From assembly GCA_012845835.1 (NCBI GenBank), contig JABAKD010000007.1, forward strand, positions 1,099,992 to 1,163,991: a stretch of 64,000 nt of DNA, read 5' to 3'. The notes under the pieces are model-generated. The model was not told the DNA's origin. It worked only from the letters and a program-made list of their open reading frames with translations, and searched no databases. The translations under genes and the position numbers were made by a program. Of the stretch, positions 1 to 11,800 are shown in pieces (the first letter of the stretch is position 1; each line of letters opens with the position of its first letter). This DNA comes from Undaria pinnatifida. Taxonomy: Eukaryota; Sar; Phaeophyceae; Laminariales; Alariaceae.

Positions 1-340
1 GTGTTTTCTTTTCACGTGAACCAACCAACCTGTAGCTATCATACAAGGTTCCGGCTGCCCGCGTTACTAGTCAACAGCGACGGCTATGCTACCATTTAAT
101 ACCGGGGGTTGATTTCCTCTTGTGGGGTGGTATCTTAGAGAAGGGCGGTATCCCAGACGACATGCGGTATGCGGGCGAGGTGTACTCAGCTGCGCCACTG
201 AGCACTTTCACCGCAAACAGGTTAAACTGCTGAGCCATGCTATCTCCTTTAGGACTGGCGGTGTATGATATTGAGACGTTTAGTATGGTATTGAGACAAA
301 CTAGTTGGAATTAGCGGCGGATCATTTTTTGTGCCATGAA
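1..340. other. No recognisable feature
   Basis: I see no credible reading frame, no long repeat and no RNA gene here. A short direct repetition of 'tattgagac' lies near 269-300, just before the minisatellite begins. Confidence 0.5.
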
Positions 341-1720
341 ATGGATCATGTTTTTGGATGAAAACTGCTTTTATTTCCGCAGTCTTTGCGAAAAATGGTT
401 ACGTTCTTACGTTCAGTGGATCATGTTTGCGGTCTAGTCTTCCAAAGGATAAAATCCTCGTGTGAAATTATACTTGTTTTAGTCCTTACAAGGGGTTACG
501 TTCTTGCGTGAACTTGACGATGTTTGCCGTCTTCAAAAGGGTGAAGTGCTTGCGTGTAAATGATAGTTGGTTCTAACCGTAACCATAACACATTCCTTAA
601 AAAAGGTTGTGTTCTAGCGTGAAAATGATACTTGTTTTAGTCCTTACAAGGGGTTACTTTCTTGCGTGAACTTGACGATGTTTGCCGTCTTGAAAAGGGT
701 GAAGTGCTTGTGTGAAAATGGTAGTTGGTTCTAACCCTAACCATAACACAGTCCTCAAAGAGGTTGTGCTCTCGCGTGAAAATGATCAAGTTTCCGTTCT
801 AAAAAGCGTAAAAAGCTATGTTCTCGCGTGAAATTGGTCATTTTTACAGTCAGAAACAGGGCTAGCTCGAAGTGTATTATGTTGGTTTGCTGTCCTGAGA
901 AGGGTCATGTTCTTGTGTGAAATTGATATTGTGTGAAACACAAAAAAAACGGGTCAAGCTCTTGTTACATATTAATAATTGTTGGATTTCTGACAAGAGT
1001 CATGCTCTTAATGTGTGAAAAGGTAACTTTTTTGGTATCACAATCTTGTTTCGATATTCTTAGGTGAAAGTGATATTTTTTGCAGTTCTACAGAGAAAGG
1101 GCTGTTTTCTTGTGTGAAGTTGGTCAAGTTTGCTGTCAAAAAAGGGTTGTGTCCTCGTATAAAACTGATAATGTTTGCAGTCCTAAACGAAAACCTATCC
1201 TGTCCTCGTGTGAAGTTTACCGTTTTTCGGTCCGAAGTTTTCTGTTGTTTTTGTGTAAAATATTTTTTGGAGTCCAAAAGGACGTTGAGTTCTTGTGTGA
1301 AGTTGTTTGTTTTTCAGTAAAAAATAGGGTAAGTAAGGGTTTGTGTGACTTTGATCATTTTCTTCAGTTGTGAAAGGAGCTATAATCTTGGGGGAAGTTA
1401 CCCGTTTTGCGGTGCGACATAAATAGGGTAGATTTCTTGTGTGAAATCGTTTTTTTTTGCAGCCTTGTGAAATTGATAAGTTTTGCAGTGCTGAAATGGG
1501 TTAAGTTGTTGTGTGAACGTGACAATGTTTGCGGTCGTAAAAAAGTGCTCGTTCTTGTGTGACCTTGGTTATTTTGCAGTCCAAATAATATGGGTTGAGA
1601 CTTTGTTGTGTGAAATCGATCATTTTTACGGTACTAAGTATGGTTGAGTCCTTGGGTTTAATTGATAACTTTTTCGACCCTAAAATGTTAACTCTTCTTG
1701 TGTGAAACTGCTCCACGATC
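341..1720. repeat. Degenerate minisatellite, about 45-55 bp unit
   Basis: The sequence repeats a core of the form TTCTTGTGTGAAATTGAT, followed by a T-rich stretch, GTTTGC-GTCCT and AAAAGGGT. More than twenty diverged copies occur (for example near 461, 505, 552, 617, 664, 710, 774, 824, 915, 1111, 1208). Spacing varies because units have gained or lost bases. Short open frames on both strands only translate the repeat and are not considered genes. Confidence 0.9.
461..773. repeat. Higher-order 156 bp duplication inside the minisatellite
   Basis: Positions 461-616 and 617-773 are near-identical blocks, each made of three basic minisatellite units. Each block contains the telomere-like string ctaaccctaacc or ctaaccgtaacc. 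A block-level duplication with low divergence implies more recent homogenisation than the flanking, more diverged units. Confidence 0.85.
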
Positions 1721-1771
1721 ATCGTCTCTCCGTGTATTTTGGTTTTTGGCTTGTCCGTTTGGATACGCGCG

Positions 1772-1892
1772 GGCGTTTGTTCACCGAAAACGGCGATCTG
1801 TTCAGCCTAAATGGCGTTTGTTGGGCCACGAAGGCGTTTGTTGCACCCAAATGGCGTATATTAGGCCAAGATGGTATTTTTTGTCATAAAAT
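1772..1892. repeat. 20-21 bp minisatellite
   Basis: Six tandem copies of a unit like GGCGTTTGTTGCACCCAAAT start at 1772, 1792, 1813, 1833, 1853 and 1873. The first copies follow a related string (ttgtccgtttggatacgcg). The frame across it is open but is explained by the repeat. Confidence 0.85.
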
Positions 1893-1901
1893 AGTTGCAA
1901 A

Positions 1902-2060
1902 TGAGGTCACGTCAGCTCTGAATTCGATCGATTTTTAGGGTCGATGCTCATCTTTGCAAGTAGCGTGATACTCGGGTCGCGCGTTTTTACAGATGTACGA
2001 AGTATTTCGCTTTGATGATACATGATTCCCCTGGGGTTTGGCAGCAAAGGGGGGCCGATT
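1902..2060 (+). mobile_element. E-family TIR element, 5' part
   Basis: Begins with ACGTCAGCTCTGAATTCGA, then GGTCGATGCTCATCTTTGCA and GTGATACTCGGGTCGCG. The same order of motifs recurs near 7153, 8800, 44097 and 57007, and in reverse near 11574-11800. Only the left part is recognisable here and I could not find the matching right terminus. Confidence 0.7.
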
Positions 2061-4279
2061 TTCACGACTATAGTCTATAGTAGATACAATAATACTAATT
2101 ACGCAAACCGGAAGGAAAAAAAAAAACGGTTTTGTATTCCAAGTTATTTTTCATTGTAGAAGGTGAAACACTGGGGTTAGCTAGAGAGCGCGCGAAGCGA
2201 CCGAACCGACTGTCAGGGTTTTGCTGGTGGTGAGGGACGGCGGGGATCAACGATGATGGTTTGGGTGATGATGTTGTTGTTCGTTCTCACACCAACCCGT
2301 CATGGAAATTATCTAGTCCCCGGTCACGGGACAGGCTCCAATGACGCGGAGTCGAATGATACCTCAAACGAAAAACACCACAAGTATTTTTTCTTAACAG
2401 TACACACAACCGATGTGAAATGGGCTTCTTGCCGACGCTATATTATCTGCTGCTGGGGAGATAATCGGAATTTACTATCTACGAACTATCTACGAAGGGG
2501 GGGGGGAGGAGGGGTAGCGCTGTTTCAGTCTTGGAAAATGTGTGAAGAGCCACGTCAAGGATACGTCAATGGCACGTCAATGGCCTTGTCAATGGCACGT
2601 CAATGACACGTCAAGCACAGGAAAACGTGTGCCGACAAGGTTGTAGGGGCGAGTGTTCTGCACTATTATTGTATCGTATGAATAGTATACAGGTGTCAGT
2701 CAAGGACAATTAACAAAAATATTACCATGGCGTCCCTGCTTCTTGGGACAGCAATTATCTGAAAGCGAAAGACGAGAGGGAAAACGTGTACACGTCCAGT
2801 GTAGATGGTCGAAATCGGGACGACGGTAAGAAATAGGCGACGTTGTTGAGAACGATATAGAGGGGCGCGACTAGCGAATATGCGCTGTTCAGAATGCTTA
2901 AGGTGGGGGGCAAGACGGCCATGGCCCGAGGAGCGAAAAAGTTCTACTCGGACGGGGGTGAAGCGGCGAAGAAAGGAGGGCGGGAGAACGTGGCTGGTTC
3001 CAGACGAGTTCCCTGACCGTTCCGCGGAAAGAAGGGCGTCAATCAAGCTGGTGGCGAGCGATGGGGTTGTTTTTGACAGAGACAGGGATGGTGTAGGATT
3101 ACATCCATTCTGCTTTTCCTCCCTTAATGTTCCCCCCCCCCCCCCGCTGATTAACAAAAGCGTAAACGAAATAAATTCGTACCATGGTATTTTCACTCAA
3201 TTCAGTTTGTTGAGCTCGACGAAAAAACAAGCGTCATCGCATAAACTGCTGTTATGCGCGAAAGAGCGTCCGATTATGCCAAAACCAGTGCCAGCAGAAC
3301 GGATACAAGCCAAATACTGTGGCTGTCGAAAGCGTTCGCCAGATGTGGATGGACAATAAAAGAGGACCGAGTAACACGTAGTAGGGAGAGGGAAGGCGTA
3401 CGGCCGACGTTTGGCTGAGTGACCAAATGGAAGGAGGACGACTAGGGTAGGAGGCAGTGCATCTAGGAATAGGAACAGAGCCCATTATCGGCTAAAAATC
3501 GTGCCGTGTTGGGTGTGGAGGCTACTTTTTTGCATGCGGCTAACACCGAGACGGGTCGGTTACGTTTTTTCTTGAGGAGCGTGCTTAGAGGGACGTGGCG
3601 ATCCTACATGGTGTAGATGTATGTAACCCCTCCCGTCCGGTCTCGAACGGGTTCGTGGACAACGGTGGAATGACTACGCAACAAGTGAGTACGCCCCTCG
3701 TCTCTAACGGGAGTGCTGGTATTTTGGGCAATAGTTCGCGAAGCACGGACAATACTGTCTGGTTGTATATCAGTCTGGTGACTGGGAATATCGAGGAGAT
3801 GAGCAGAAAAAGGCGGTTCAGACGCTGTTACTCAAGTAACGCATTGCATGCAGTGATAGCACAAAAAAAATCGTACATGTATGAACCACCTGGTTTTGTT
3901 GAGTGGAGAAGGCGTGCTGTTTTCGGAATATGCATCATATAAATGACTTCGCACCGAAACGTGTATACCTGTAAAGCTCGACCACCATAGCACTGACCGC
4001 GGCACGGCAGTTTCACATCCACCTTTTTGAGGCCAGCACACATCGACCATAGATACACCAAACCACCGAACAGCCCGGGCTGGTTCGACGGGCCGATTCT
4101 GTAACCGACAAATATTTTTTGCTTTCCCTCCGAAAAAACTCAAAGTATCGTGAAGTTGCTGGAGAATACATAAGGGAGGAGAGGTTTTCTCACCGCGTTA
4201 TTCACCAGACCCTCGCCGAGATGATCACCAACAAACGCGCCAAGCGCCGCAAACATAAGGAGGAGCAAGAAGCACCACC
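2061..4279. other. No recognised gene; homopolymer runs and a short ACGTCAATGGC cluster
   Basis: Contains a G run near 2497-2512, a C run near 3130-3146, and a small cluster of repeats at 2551-2618 built on 'cacgtcaatggc'. Two overlapping open frames of about 160 codons on opposite strands (around 2696-3359) have no recognisable motif, are low in complexity at their ends, and look like chance frames. Confidence 0.5.
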
Positions 4280-4920
4280 AGCGAAACTTCGCCGCCATCT
4301 TGGGGTACCGAACACCATGCCATGGCGTCATGATGCCACGGTGGCATGGTACAGAGAGCGGCGGGTCAAAGGTTCGAAGAGGGGGGAGGGGAGCCAAATA
4401 TTAAAACATGGAACGGTATCATTGTTGTCGTTCGCACCGGTTCTCCTCGAGAAATGTCGCGCCGGCGAACGTTCCTCGCCACCTTGGGGTACAGTTAAAC
4501 ATTGCCCCAAGACAAATAAGGAAATGGAACGCGGTGACCATTCGGGATGTCAACGCTACGACAACATAAACCACCGACGAACCCTCCTCGACATCTTGGG
4601 GTAGGTAGCATCAAACATGTCGTCATGCCACGATGATATCATGATTGCGTGACGAGGCCATGGTACAGAGGGCGGCGGGTCCGAGATGGATGCGCTGGCG
4701 GGGGGGGGGGGAGGTGGAGGCAAACATTATCTGGAATGCGCCGGCGAACGTTCCTCGTTATCTCAGGTACAGTAAGCTGAAGCATACCATAAGATGGCGC
4801 GATGTGATACAAAGAGCGTTGGGTACGGAGTGCGACGGGGGTGGGTGGAGTCAAACGTTAAAACCTGGCACGCTGTTGTTGCCGTCGGTGATGACAACGA
4901 ACGCACCAACAACGACGTGC
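4280..4920. repeat. Diverged tandem duplication, three partial units
   Basis: The motif ggtacagagagcggcgggtc followed by a purine-rich tract and caaa-attaaaa recurs at about 4350, 4663 and 4807. A second motif, GCGCCGGCGAACGTTCCTCG, recurs at about 4459 and 4738, with a related version at 4571. CATCTTGGGGTA also recurs (about 4297, 4482, 4592). Units differ by internal deletions, including a G12-like run near 4699. Confidence 0.8.
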
Positions 4921-4929
4921 CGATAACTC

Positions 4930-6640
4930 GTCGGCAACGCGTCGAGAATACTTGTGCTAGTAGCTTTGTGATTGTGTGGGCCCGGTATCCCCACTTCAGC
5001 TGTACCCGCAAAAGAGGCTAACCCTTTTATTAACAGAACGGCACTCATCATACGTTTTGGGGACTAATTACTTGAAATTAGAGTTGGATCATGTTCGCAT
5101 GTGGTCCAAAACGGCTAAAAATTTCCATGTGTGTGGATAACGAGGTGTCGAAAACCGAACAACCAGCCCAGCTAGCTTTCGACGACAGCTTGCGCCCATA
5201 TGAGATGGACACTCGCATACACGGAGTAGATCTGTCCTATCTGTGCGAGTTTATCAAACAACCGCACGCAGCCGATAGTCGACCGTCGTCATTCACGTTC
5301 TCACCGTGGCTCATTCAGGCTTGCAGCAGGTCAGCAGGTACGAGGATGTAGGATCTGCTCTGCGCTCTGCGCGGTGGTTTCTCCTGCGTATGGATTTCTT
5401 CCAACCGGTGTCGTTTCGGAAAACAAAAGAGCTGGGCGTTGAACGAGCGCACGGGGGAGCGCTGGACTAGCGCACAGCGGACGTGCTATTGGGTGCTGGT
5501 AGACTCCAGCCTGCCGTAGTCTAGCAGCTGGAGAATCCTCTCGGGGTGAGTAGCAGCGATGTGGATTTGGGGGCTGGAACGGGCTCCTCTTTTTGGGGCC
5601 GGCTCAACGAAAAAGCATGGGCCGTTTTGTCAGCCCTAGGACCCAAGGCAAAAATGCCTGCCAAGACTTACGAACACTGTTTTTCGTAAAAGGCGAGAGC
5701 ATCGCAGCTAGCGTCGCGTATCGCGTCTGCTGGTGGAGGAGAAGTAGAGGCATGCATTGAGCATGCACGGTTTGGTCGATACTCTCCGATGGGAGTGCGG
5801 CATTGTGTCTTGGTGGCTCCGATGATCATGCCTTTCGTCGCGTACAACAGAAGCGGTGTTGAGTGCTGCGAGGGCGTTTTTGAATTTCGGCAACTTCTTT
5901 CTGCTGCAACAGCAGTTCACTCACCAACTGTCATGATACTCAGGCCTCTCGGAGATCTTCGCCAGAGAAAGGCCAGCTCACGCCATCGTCTACGTGAGCC
6001 ACGCGATAGGCTGGAGCTTGGGGAAGGCGAGGAAATGCAGACAAGTGCAATTGGAGGCAGTCATTCGTACTCGCTATATATAGGGCGAGGCTCGGGCGAA
6101 GTGCGATACTCAGCAAGGGAAAGCTGAGCATGTGAGTGTAGAACCAGAACATTGTGCGGAGTTTTTTTAAACGCGTGTACTATTTTACAGACGAATTTCG
6201 ATCCACGATCCACGCTCTCACCCGCTGGCTACATTGCAATTGATGTCGTACAACAGAACTACGCTGCCTTCTATGGTGCAGTAGTACCGTACTAATAATA
6301 CAAGAGCAGCACACAACAAAGATAATATATGCCAGGTACTGAATAGCACCCAAGATAACATCGCTGAATCGAGCTCTAATTGGGGTCGCGTGCATCTTTA
6401 GTCTTTAGCAGGTCCGGCTGTTCACGTTTACGGGCCATAGGAAACAGGATCAAGGCACGGGCGTAGACCCAACCCCTAAACCCCAACCCTAACCCTGACT
6501 CCAACCCACAAGCCGCAGCCTAAACGGGCCAAAACTCACCAGAGACGAGGCTGGGCCGCTCTCCCATCGAGCGATAAAAACACGTGAAAATTCTGAACTG
6601 CGGACCAGGTTGCGGCATGCGGGCTACGCCTACCCAATAT
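4930..6640. other. No recognised gene
   Basis: Two open frames stand out only by length: 5091-5351 (+, 86 codons) and 5789-6127 (+, 112 codons). Neither shows a domain I recognise. Near 6485 there is a degenerate telomere-like string (aaccccaaccctaaccctga). Confidence 0.45.
6071..6090. promoter_or_regulatory. Candidate TATA box
   Basis: CGCTATATATAGGGCG is a strong TATA match in an otherwise GC-richer context. It is nearly symmetrical, so the direction cannot be told. No convincing coding exon follows on either side, so this is a weak call. A second similar site, aactatataacccgc, lies near 8968. Confidence 0.2.
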
Positions 6641-6990
6641 ACAGGGCTGTTCACGGGTCAGGGGGGTTTCAAAATGTCGCGGGTCGGGTCGGGTCGGGTC
6701 GGGTCGGGTCGGGTCGGGTCGGGTCGGGTCGGGTCGGGTCGGTCGGGTCAAGAATTTCCAAATCTCGCGGGTCGGGTGGGGTCATAACCCACGAAATACT
6801 GCTGTTCACTCGCGGGGCAAGCCACCATTACCCGCGGGTTGTTTTTGGCTGACCCGCTGGTCGAACCCGCGGATCTGGCCTGCGGGTTCGCCTTTTCAAA
6901 CCTGCAGCTGCCTGCGGGAGGGCCCTTGTCGTGCCGGTGCCCAGCAGGCAGGACCCGCGGATCCGACCCACGGGCCCGAAAAGGAAACTT
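6640..6990. repeat. GGGTC pentamer array with hairpin-forming flanks (copy 1)
   Basis: About fourteen uninterrupted GGGTC units run from 6681 to 6750. The left flank is 'gggtttcaaaatgtcgc'. The right flank holds repeated acccgcggatc and cccgcgggtt blocks (6830-6970) that can fold back. Copies 2 (7960-8185) and 3 (10090-10430) share the 'gtttcaaaat-tcgcgggtc' flank or its complement. Confidence 0.85.
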
Positions 6991-7151
6991 GCCACATCCT
7001 GCACGAAAGCCTCTCTCGTATCGATACTCCGATCGTACGCCATCATAGCGCCCAGAACAATCATACCAGGCAGTAACTTCTCGTACCAGGCATAAAGTAT
7101 TACGTGAATCCCGTGACGGATGAAGCCGTGGATATTTTATAAACAAAATTG

Positions 7152-7230
7152 AAGGACGTCAGCCGTGAGTTCGACGAATTTCAGGTCAACCCTCATCTTT
7201 GCCAGCTGCGTTGTTGGTACTTGTAATATA
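7152..7230 (+). mobile_element. E-family element, 5' fragment
   Basis: GGACGTCAGCCGTGAGTTCG followed by tttcaggtcaaccctcatctttgccagctgcgt matches the left end of the E family (compare 57007 and 44097). Similarity fades after about 7230. Confidence 0.65.
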
Positions 7231-7465
7231 CAATATAGGTGAGTTTTTATTAGGAAATATTATCCAGGCACATTGCCATCAACCCAAGTCCACTAAAAAA
7301 ATCCAGGCCACACACTCTTGCTGCGTTGCAGAATACAACAATGAAGACGACACATGGCAGTATAAGAACCCATGTACGACGTACGTACACACATTGAATA
7401 GTTCCCGGTAAGAACTTATCACACCGGCACGAAATATGGCCAAACGTAAAAAGGCAAGAGCAGTC

Positions 7466-7535
7466 GTGGCAGCAGCAGCAGCAGCAGCCGCGGCAGCAGC
7501 AGCCGCGGCAGCAGCACCAGCAGTAGCAGACCCCG
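7466..7535. repeat. GCA/GCC trinucleotide tract
   Basis: Repeated gcagcagca with ccgcgg interruptions. It reads as polyalanine in frames open on both strands and as polyleucine in a third. The open frame 7436-7645 (+, start MAKRKK, then about 17 alanines) could be a first exon. The equal openness of the opposite strand makes that uncertain, so I do not call a gene. Confidence 0.8.
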
Positions 7536-7959
7536 GATCCTTGCGGATCGCAGCCCCTGCTGACGGATCCACCGCCGCCCCAGTTGTTGTCTTGCTGCCG
7601 GAGGCGGCTCCGCTAGGCTGCTTGCCGGCGCTGGAGACTGCATAGATAGCTCGCTCGTCGGGGTGGAAGCAGAAGCCATGAGGCTAGAGCTGTCAGGTCG
7701 ACCCGGCGGTCTAGCGATACGGGCACGGCTAAGTGCGAATATGTGGGTTGCGCTTTTCCTCATTTTTCGCGCGCACACCGCACAATGCTGCGAACAATAC
7801 CGGTAAAAAACTTGAAGCACGACATGCTGGGAAAAGAACGAGGGACCAAGAACCAACCAACCGCCCGAGGTATAAATCCAGACATGTTTTGACCCATGAC
7901 TTTTCGACTTTGACCCGTGAGATACATCACGGATCCAGTCGACCCGACACGCATGAAAC

Positions 7960-8185
7960 GCACCTCACGGGTCGCTCGAAATGTGGCGGGTCGGGTCGGG
8001 TTGGGTCGGATCAAGAGGTTTCAAAATATCGCGGGTCTGGTCGGTTCGGGTCTGGTCGGGTCGGGTCAGGTGGTTTCAAAATATCGCGGGTCGGGTCAAG
8101 ACGTCTCGAAGTTTTCGTGGGTCGGGTCGGGTCAGCTGACGCGACCCGACCCGACCCGTGAGCGTTGCCTTTACCCGCGAACAGT
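7960..8185. repeat. GGGTC array with inverted ends (copy 2)
   Basis: Starts with cacctcacgggtcgctcgaa and ends with gacccgacccgtgagcgttg, an inverted pair. The interior alternates short GGGTC/GGTTC runs with two copies of gtttcaaaatatcgcgggtc (about 8018 and 8073). Confidence 0.8.
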
Positions 8186-8795
8186 TCTGCAAATATCAAG
8201 ACAAAAAATCACGAGCCGAGCTGATGATATCCCACTTTATAATTTGTGTCATTCATAGCACACATATACTTGTTGGACGGTATATGATGTGCATGGCCTA
8301 CACGAAGATGGATCATGTTGCCGGATGAGAGCCGTGTGATCTGCACGATGTCGAATATCTTTCCGGGGTGGGATATGCACCACGCAGATCCTGCATATTA
8401 CCATACCTAGAGTAAAAACAGATACATGATCCATAAGATCTACTTCGTAATAGTAATAGATGATCTATGGATCTGCAGTAGATCACGGTCTGTCCGATGC
8501 GTGGAAGGCTTCGCTCCACAACGGCGCGACCAAATAATAAGAGCTACTACTGCTGTACTTCTGTGCTGGCGAGGTGGGCGTTAGCGTTGCGCGTGCACGA
8601 GCGTGGTGTTGCATTGTAGCTTGGTGAGTGTGTGAGGGCATGATGCGATAGCGGAGACTCGACGTGGACACAAGGAGCTCAAGCTCGGATAGTAAGCCAT
8701 GGCGCGCTCTGAACACAGAGATTGCGTATTTTTACACACCACCGTATATTTAGAAAATTGAAAAATGCTCTTCGGGTGTAAGATCGTTTTTTTTT

Positions 8796-8950
8796 CACCG
8801 AAACTCATATTTGCACGCTGTGTGCGATACTTCGATCGCGCGTGTTACGGGGTGTGTATAGTGAATGCCCTCGTGTGTATGCCCTCATGAAGGACACAGG
8901 TCGGTGACTTCCCTGCTGATGCCAGGGTCAACAGGGCTAAGACGTTCAGC
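8796..8950 (+). mobile_element. E-family element, internal part
   Basis: Carries gaaactcatatttgcacgctgtgtgcgatac, then cgatcgcgcgtgtta, then ctcatgaaggacacaggtcggtgac and cagggtcaacagg. The same order occurs at 57150-57236 and, reversed, at 11574-11800. Confidence 0.75.
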
Positions 8951-9949
8951 CTGGTTGTGGGCGCGGAAACTATATAACCCGCACTGAGGGCGAAAAAAGC
9001 TGTGGAACCCAGGATGTCAACCGGTATACGGAGGGCGTTGTTATGGGTTTTCGCACTATTTGTAGTACGTTAACTTTCGGGGTGGTCTACGTACAAAGCT
9101 TGATTTAGGTGGTGCGTTTGGGCTAAATAGAGAGCTACCGTTGTCGCAAGCAAAGCCTACGTACCGACTGCTCCTACCGATTGCTGTAGATTCGATATTC
9201 TCCCTGTGTACTTATTCCCTGTATGTGTTGCAAGCCAGCCGAGGCCTAGCCCAGGCTTGATCCTCGGGTTAGTGCTGTTGGAGTCATCGCGCAACATGCG
9301 GTTGGTGTAGATCGCGAATGCTCCTGTGATATCTCATCTCTTCTGCTATTGACGATATGTCAATCGCAAACTAACACACCGGTGATGATGTAATGGTGCA
9401 ATTATGCTATGATGAAATTATGGAATCAAGACCGACGGGTGAGATCACTGGCATTCTGCATCGGGCGACGAGCGGTGCACTTGAGCCGAAAGGCTTTGGA
9501 ATGCTCATAATGTCCATTCACATCACACACTACCATGGAGTACAGAAACGAAGGTCTAATGAAGCATCAAAGGAAAACGTATTTTTCAGGAGGCAGTGTA
9601 AGAAAAAAGGGACGATTACCAGGTACAGCACTAGTGCGACGTATCGTTAGCAACCCGTGCTGCTAAGCTATACCAGGAATGTGAAAGACGGTATGCGTGA
9701 GCTACGATGCAAGGAAGTCTCCAACATATCAATAGCACAGCAGGATGCTACTGCTGTAGTCGCACTGCTGCTGCGCGGTCCCACCAATAGTAGACGGCTG
9801 ACAACATCGTACGTGACATGTACTGGATAAAGTTTGGTTGCTATAGTTGGGCCCCGATACATGCCGCTTTGTACAATGTGGACACTAAAGATGCCGACCT
9901 TGCCTATACAAAGTAGTGCATGCAGTGCCCCGATACGATGCCAATCGCT
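8951..9949. other. No recognised feature
   Basis: Nothing recognised beyond short chance frames. A TATA-like aactatataacccgc occurs near 8968. Confidence 0.5.
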
Positions 9950-9998
9950 TACTACTACTACTACCACTACTACTACCACTACTATTACTACTACTGCT
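9950..9998. repeat. CTA/ACT trinucleotide microsatellite
   Basis: Imperfect (ACT)n with cca interruptions. The polyvaline frame on the minus strand is produced only by this tract. Confidence 0.9.
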
Positions 9999-10089
9999 GC
10001 ATGGTAATGGGGGTCACGGTCGGGGCTGGAGGTCAGGTTTGGAGTGGGCTGGATCGACTCGAAGAGTACCAATAAAACACAACAAATGT

Positions 10090-10430
10090 CACGTATTTTC
10101 ACGGGTCGGGTGGCTTCTTGTGGGTCGGGTCATGTCGGCTCGGCTCGGCTCGGCTCGGCTCGGCTCGGCTCGGCTCGGCTCGGCTCGGCTCGGGTCGGCT
10201 CGGCTCGGGTCGGCTCGGGTCGGCTCGGGTCGGCTCGGCTCGGCTCGGGTCGGGTCGGGTCGGGTCGGGTCGGCTCGGATCGGGTCGGTTCGGGTCGGGT
10301 CGGGTCGGGGTGATCTGACCCCACCCGTGAGATTTGAAAAACTCCTGACACGACCCGACGCAACCCGTGATACTTCAAACACCTCCTGACCTGACGTGAC
10401 TCGACCCCGCGGATCCGTGAAAACCCGTGC
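10090..10430. repeat. GGCTC to GGGTC pentamer array with inverted flanks (copy 3)
   Basis: The array (about 10125-10313) begins as pure GGCTC, becomes a GGCTC/GGGTC mixture, and ends as mainly GGGTC. The left flank cgtattttcacgggtcgggt and the right flank ggatccgtgaaaacccgtg are inverted relative to each other. The right flank also carries complements of the 'tcaaaatatcgcgggtc' flank of copies 1 and 2. Confidence 0.85.
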
Positions 10431-11573
10431 AAGGAAATGGTATACATGTAGACTACCTTGTGAATCCATATATATATATCCATGTATATGTTCAACGAAG
10501 TGTAATGGTAGTATACGGCCGTCCCGATCCTCCCAGCGCTCGTCGCCTTTCATCCCAATGTACTTCCATACTCACGACCAACGGCTCGAGACGTTCTACG
10601 ATAGGAGTACTACCGGTGTACGTGTAGCACATCTTGTTTTTCTGAGTATCGTCGCTTCTTCTGTGTCTCACGCAAAAGGCCGACACGTCGAGAAAAAATA
10701 TTGACTAAGCTCGATACCCAGTCCCATGGGCAAGGTATCTAACGAATATTACTACTTGTAAAATAAGGCAGCACAGGTTACCTGATAAGAAGAAACGAGG
10801 TAACAAAAAAGCCAGACTGAAGTTGTGCAGGGCCATAAGCAATGCGGGAGCCGTTATGGTGAAGGTAGTGGAGATCACAGCCTCTCCTAAATAAGAAACC
10901 CAGCCTGGGTCAGAAGTTATGTTCCTCAATAAGTGATATGTACTGCTGCACGCGCCGGATCGAAATATATTGTGTAGCTGTTCGGTTCAGGAACCCTGTG
11001 AGTGAGATCGCTTTGGGCGCAAAAGCGCAACCCTCATCATACTCGTACTACAGCTGTAGCACCCTCTCCTGGACGTTTTCCCTTTTTCCCGCGATGTCTT
11101 ATGGACGTTGCCGGCAGTCTCCCTAAAAAAATATTTCCAAGGTTGTGTCCTTGGGAAAATGGCAACATCTACATCTGGTATGCAACTGCAGAACCATATT
11201 CCGAACTACAAGTAAGACGTAGTACGCAGCCCTCCCAGCTCTCGTCAGCTTGCGCCGCGCTGTATTTCCATACTCGCACGGGGCTTTTTCGTTTTCCCGC
11301 GCGACGTCTGGCGGAAAAAACCGCCACAGGCAGTGTCACTCCACCCTTCTCCAGGTCCCAACATTATCATATTATTGATACTAATAGTGTTGCCACGAGC
11401 GGATGCGAGCTCCTAGCTTTCACGGCACCTCGTAAAAATACGGACCGCTTTCGAGACGGCTGAAGCTGCCTTATACTTGTATGGGTTTCAAGTGAAGCAT
11501 TCCACAGCCGTCAGATTTTGTCCCCCTCAATAACGGATTGTATAGTTTCCGTCCACAGATTGATTAGCATCAC
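10431..11573. other. No recognised gene
   Basis: Frames of 60-150 codons occur but are overlapping and motif-free. The 153-codon frame 11002-11463 is the longest and has no recognisable domain. Confidence 0.45.
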
Positions 11574-11800
11574 CCTGTTGACCCTGGGGCAAGGTACTTC
11601 TAAGGGGAGTCGCCGACCTATATCCTTAACCCCTTTAGAGCCCCCGAACCCCTCCTTATACTAAATCCAAGTAATTTTGTCCCCAAAAACGGGTTTCCAG
11701 TTGTAAAGGGGTTAATGAGACCACACACCCAGTAATACGCGCGATCGGAGAAACACACACAGCTTGCGAATATAAGTTTCGACGAAATCTTCTTCGATTT
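11574..11800 (-). mobile_element. E-family element, reverse orientation
   Basis: Reads cctgttgaccctgg, then ggggagtcgccgacctatatcctt, and later taatacgcgcgatcgg and gcgaatataagtttcgacgaaa. This is the reverse complement of the 57180-57236 and 8796-8950 order. A palindromic-looking aacccctttagag/ttgtaaaggggttaa pair lies inside. Confidence 0.75.

Noticed and set aside
2696-3359. Opposed frames of 166 (-) and 159 (+) codons
   Set aside because: Both open over the same DNA, no motif, one with a G5 run from a homopolymer; likely chance.
7419-7856. Polyalanine/polyleucine frames around the GCA tract as possible exons
   Set aside because: All reading directions are open because of the trinucleotide repeat, so coding direction cannot be supported.
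10089-10553. Long frames (66-157 codons) of arginine/glycine/serine or threonine/arginine/proline pentapeptide repeats
   Set aside because: Translations of the GGCTC/GGGTC array in every frame on both strands.
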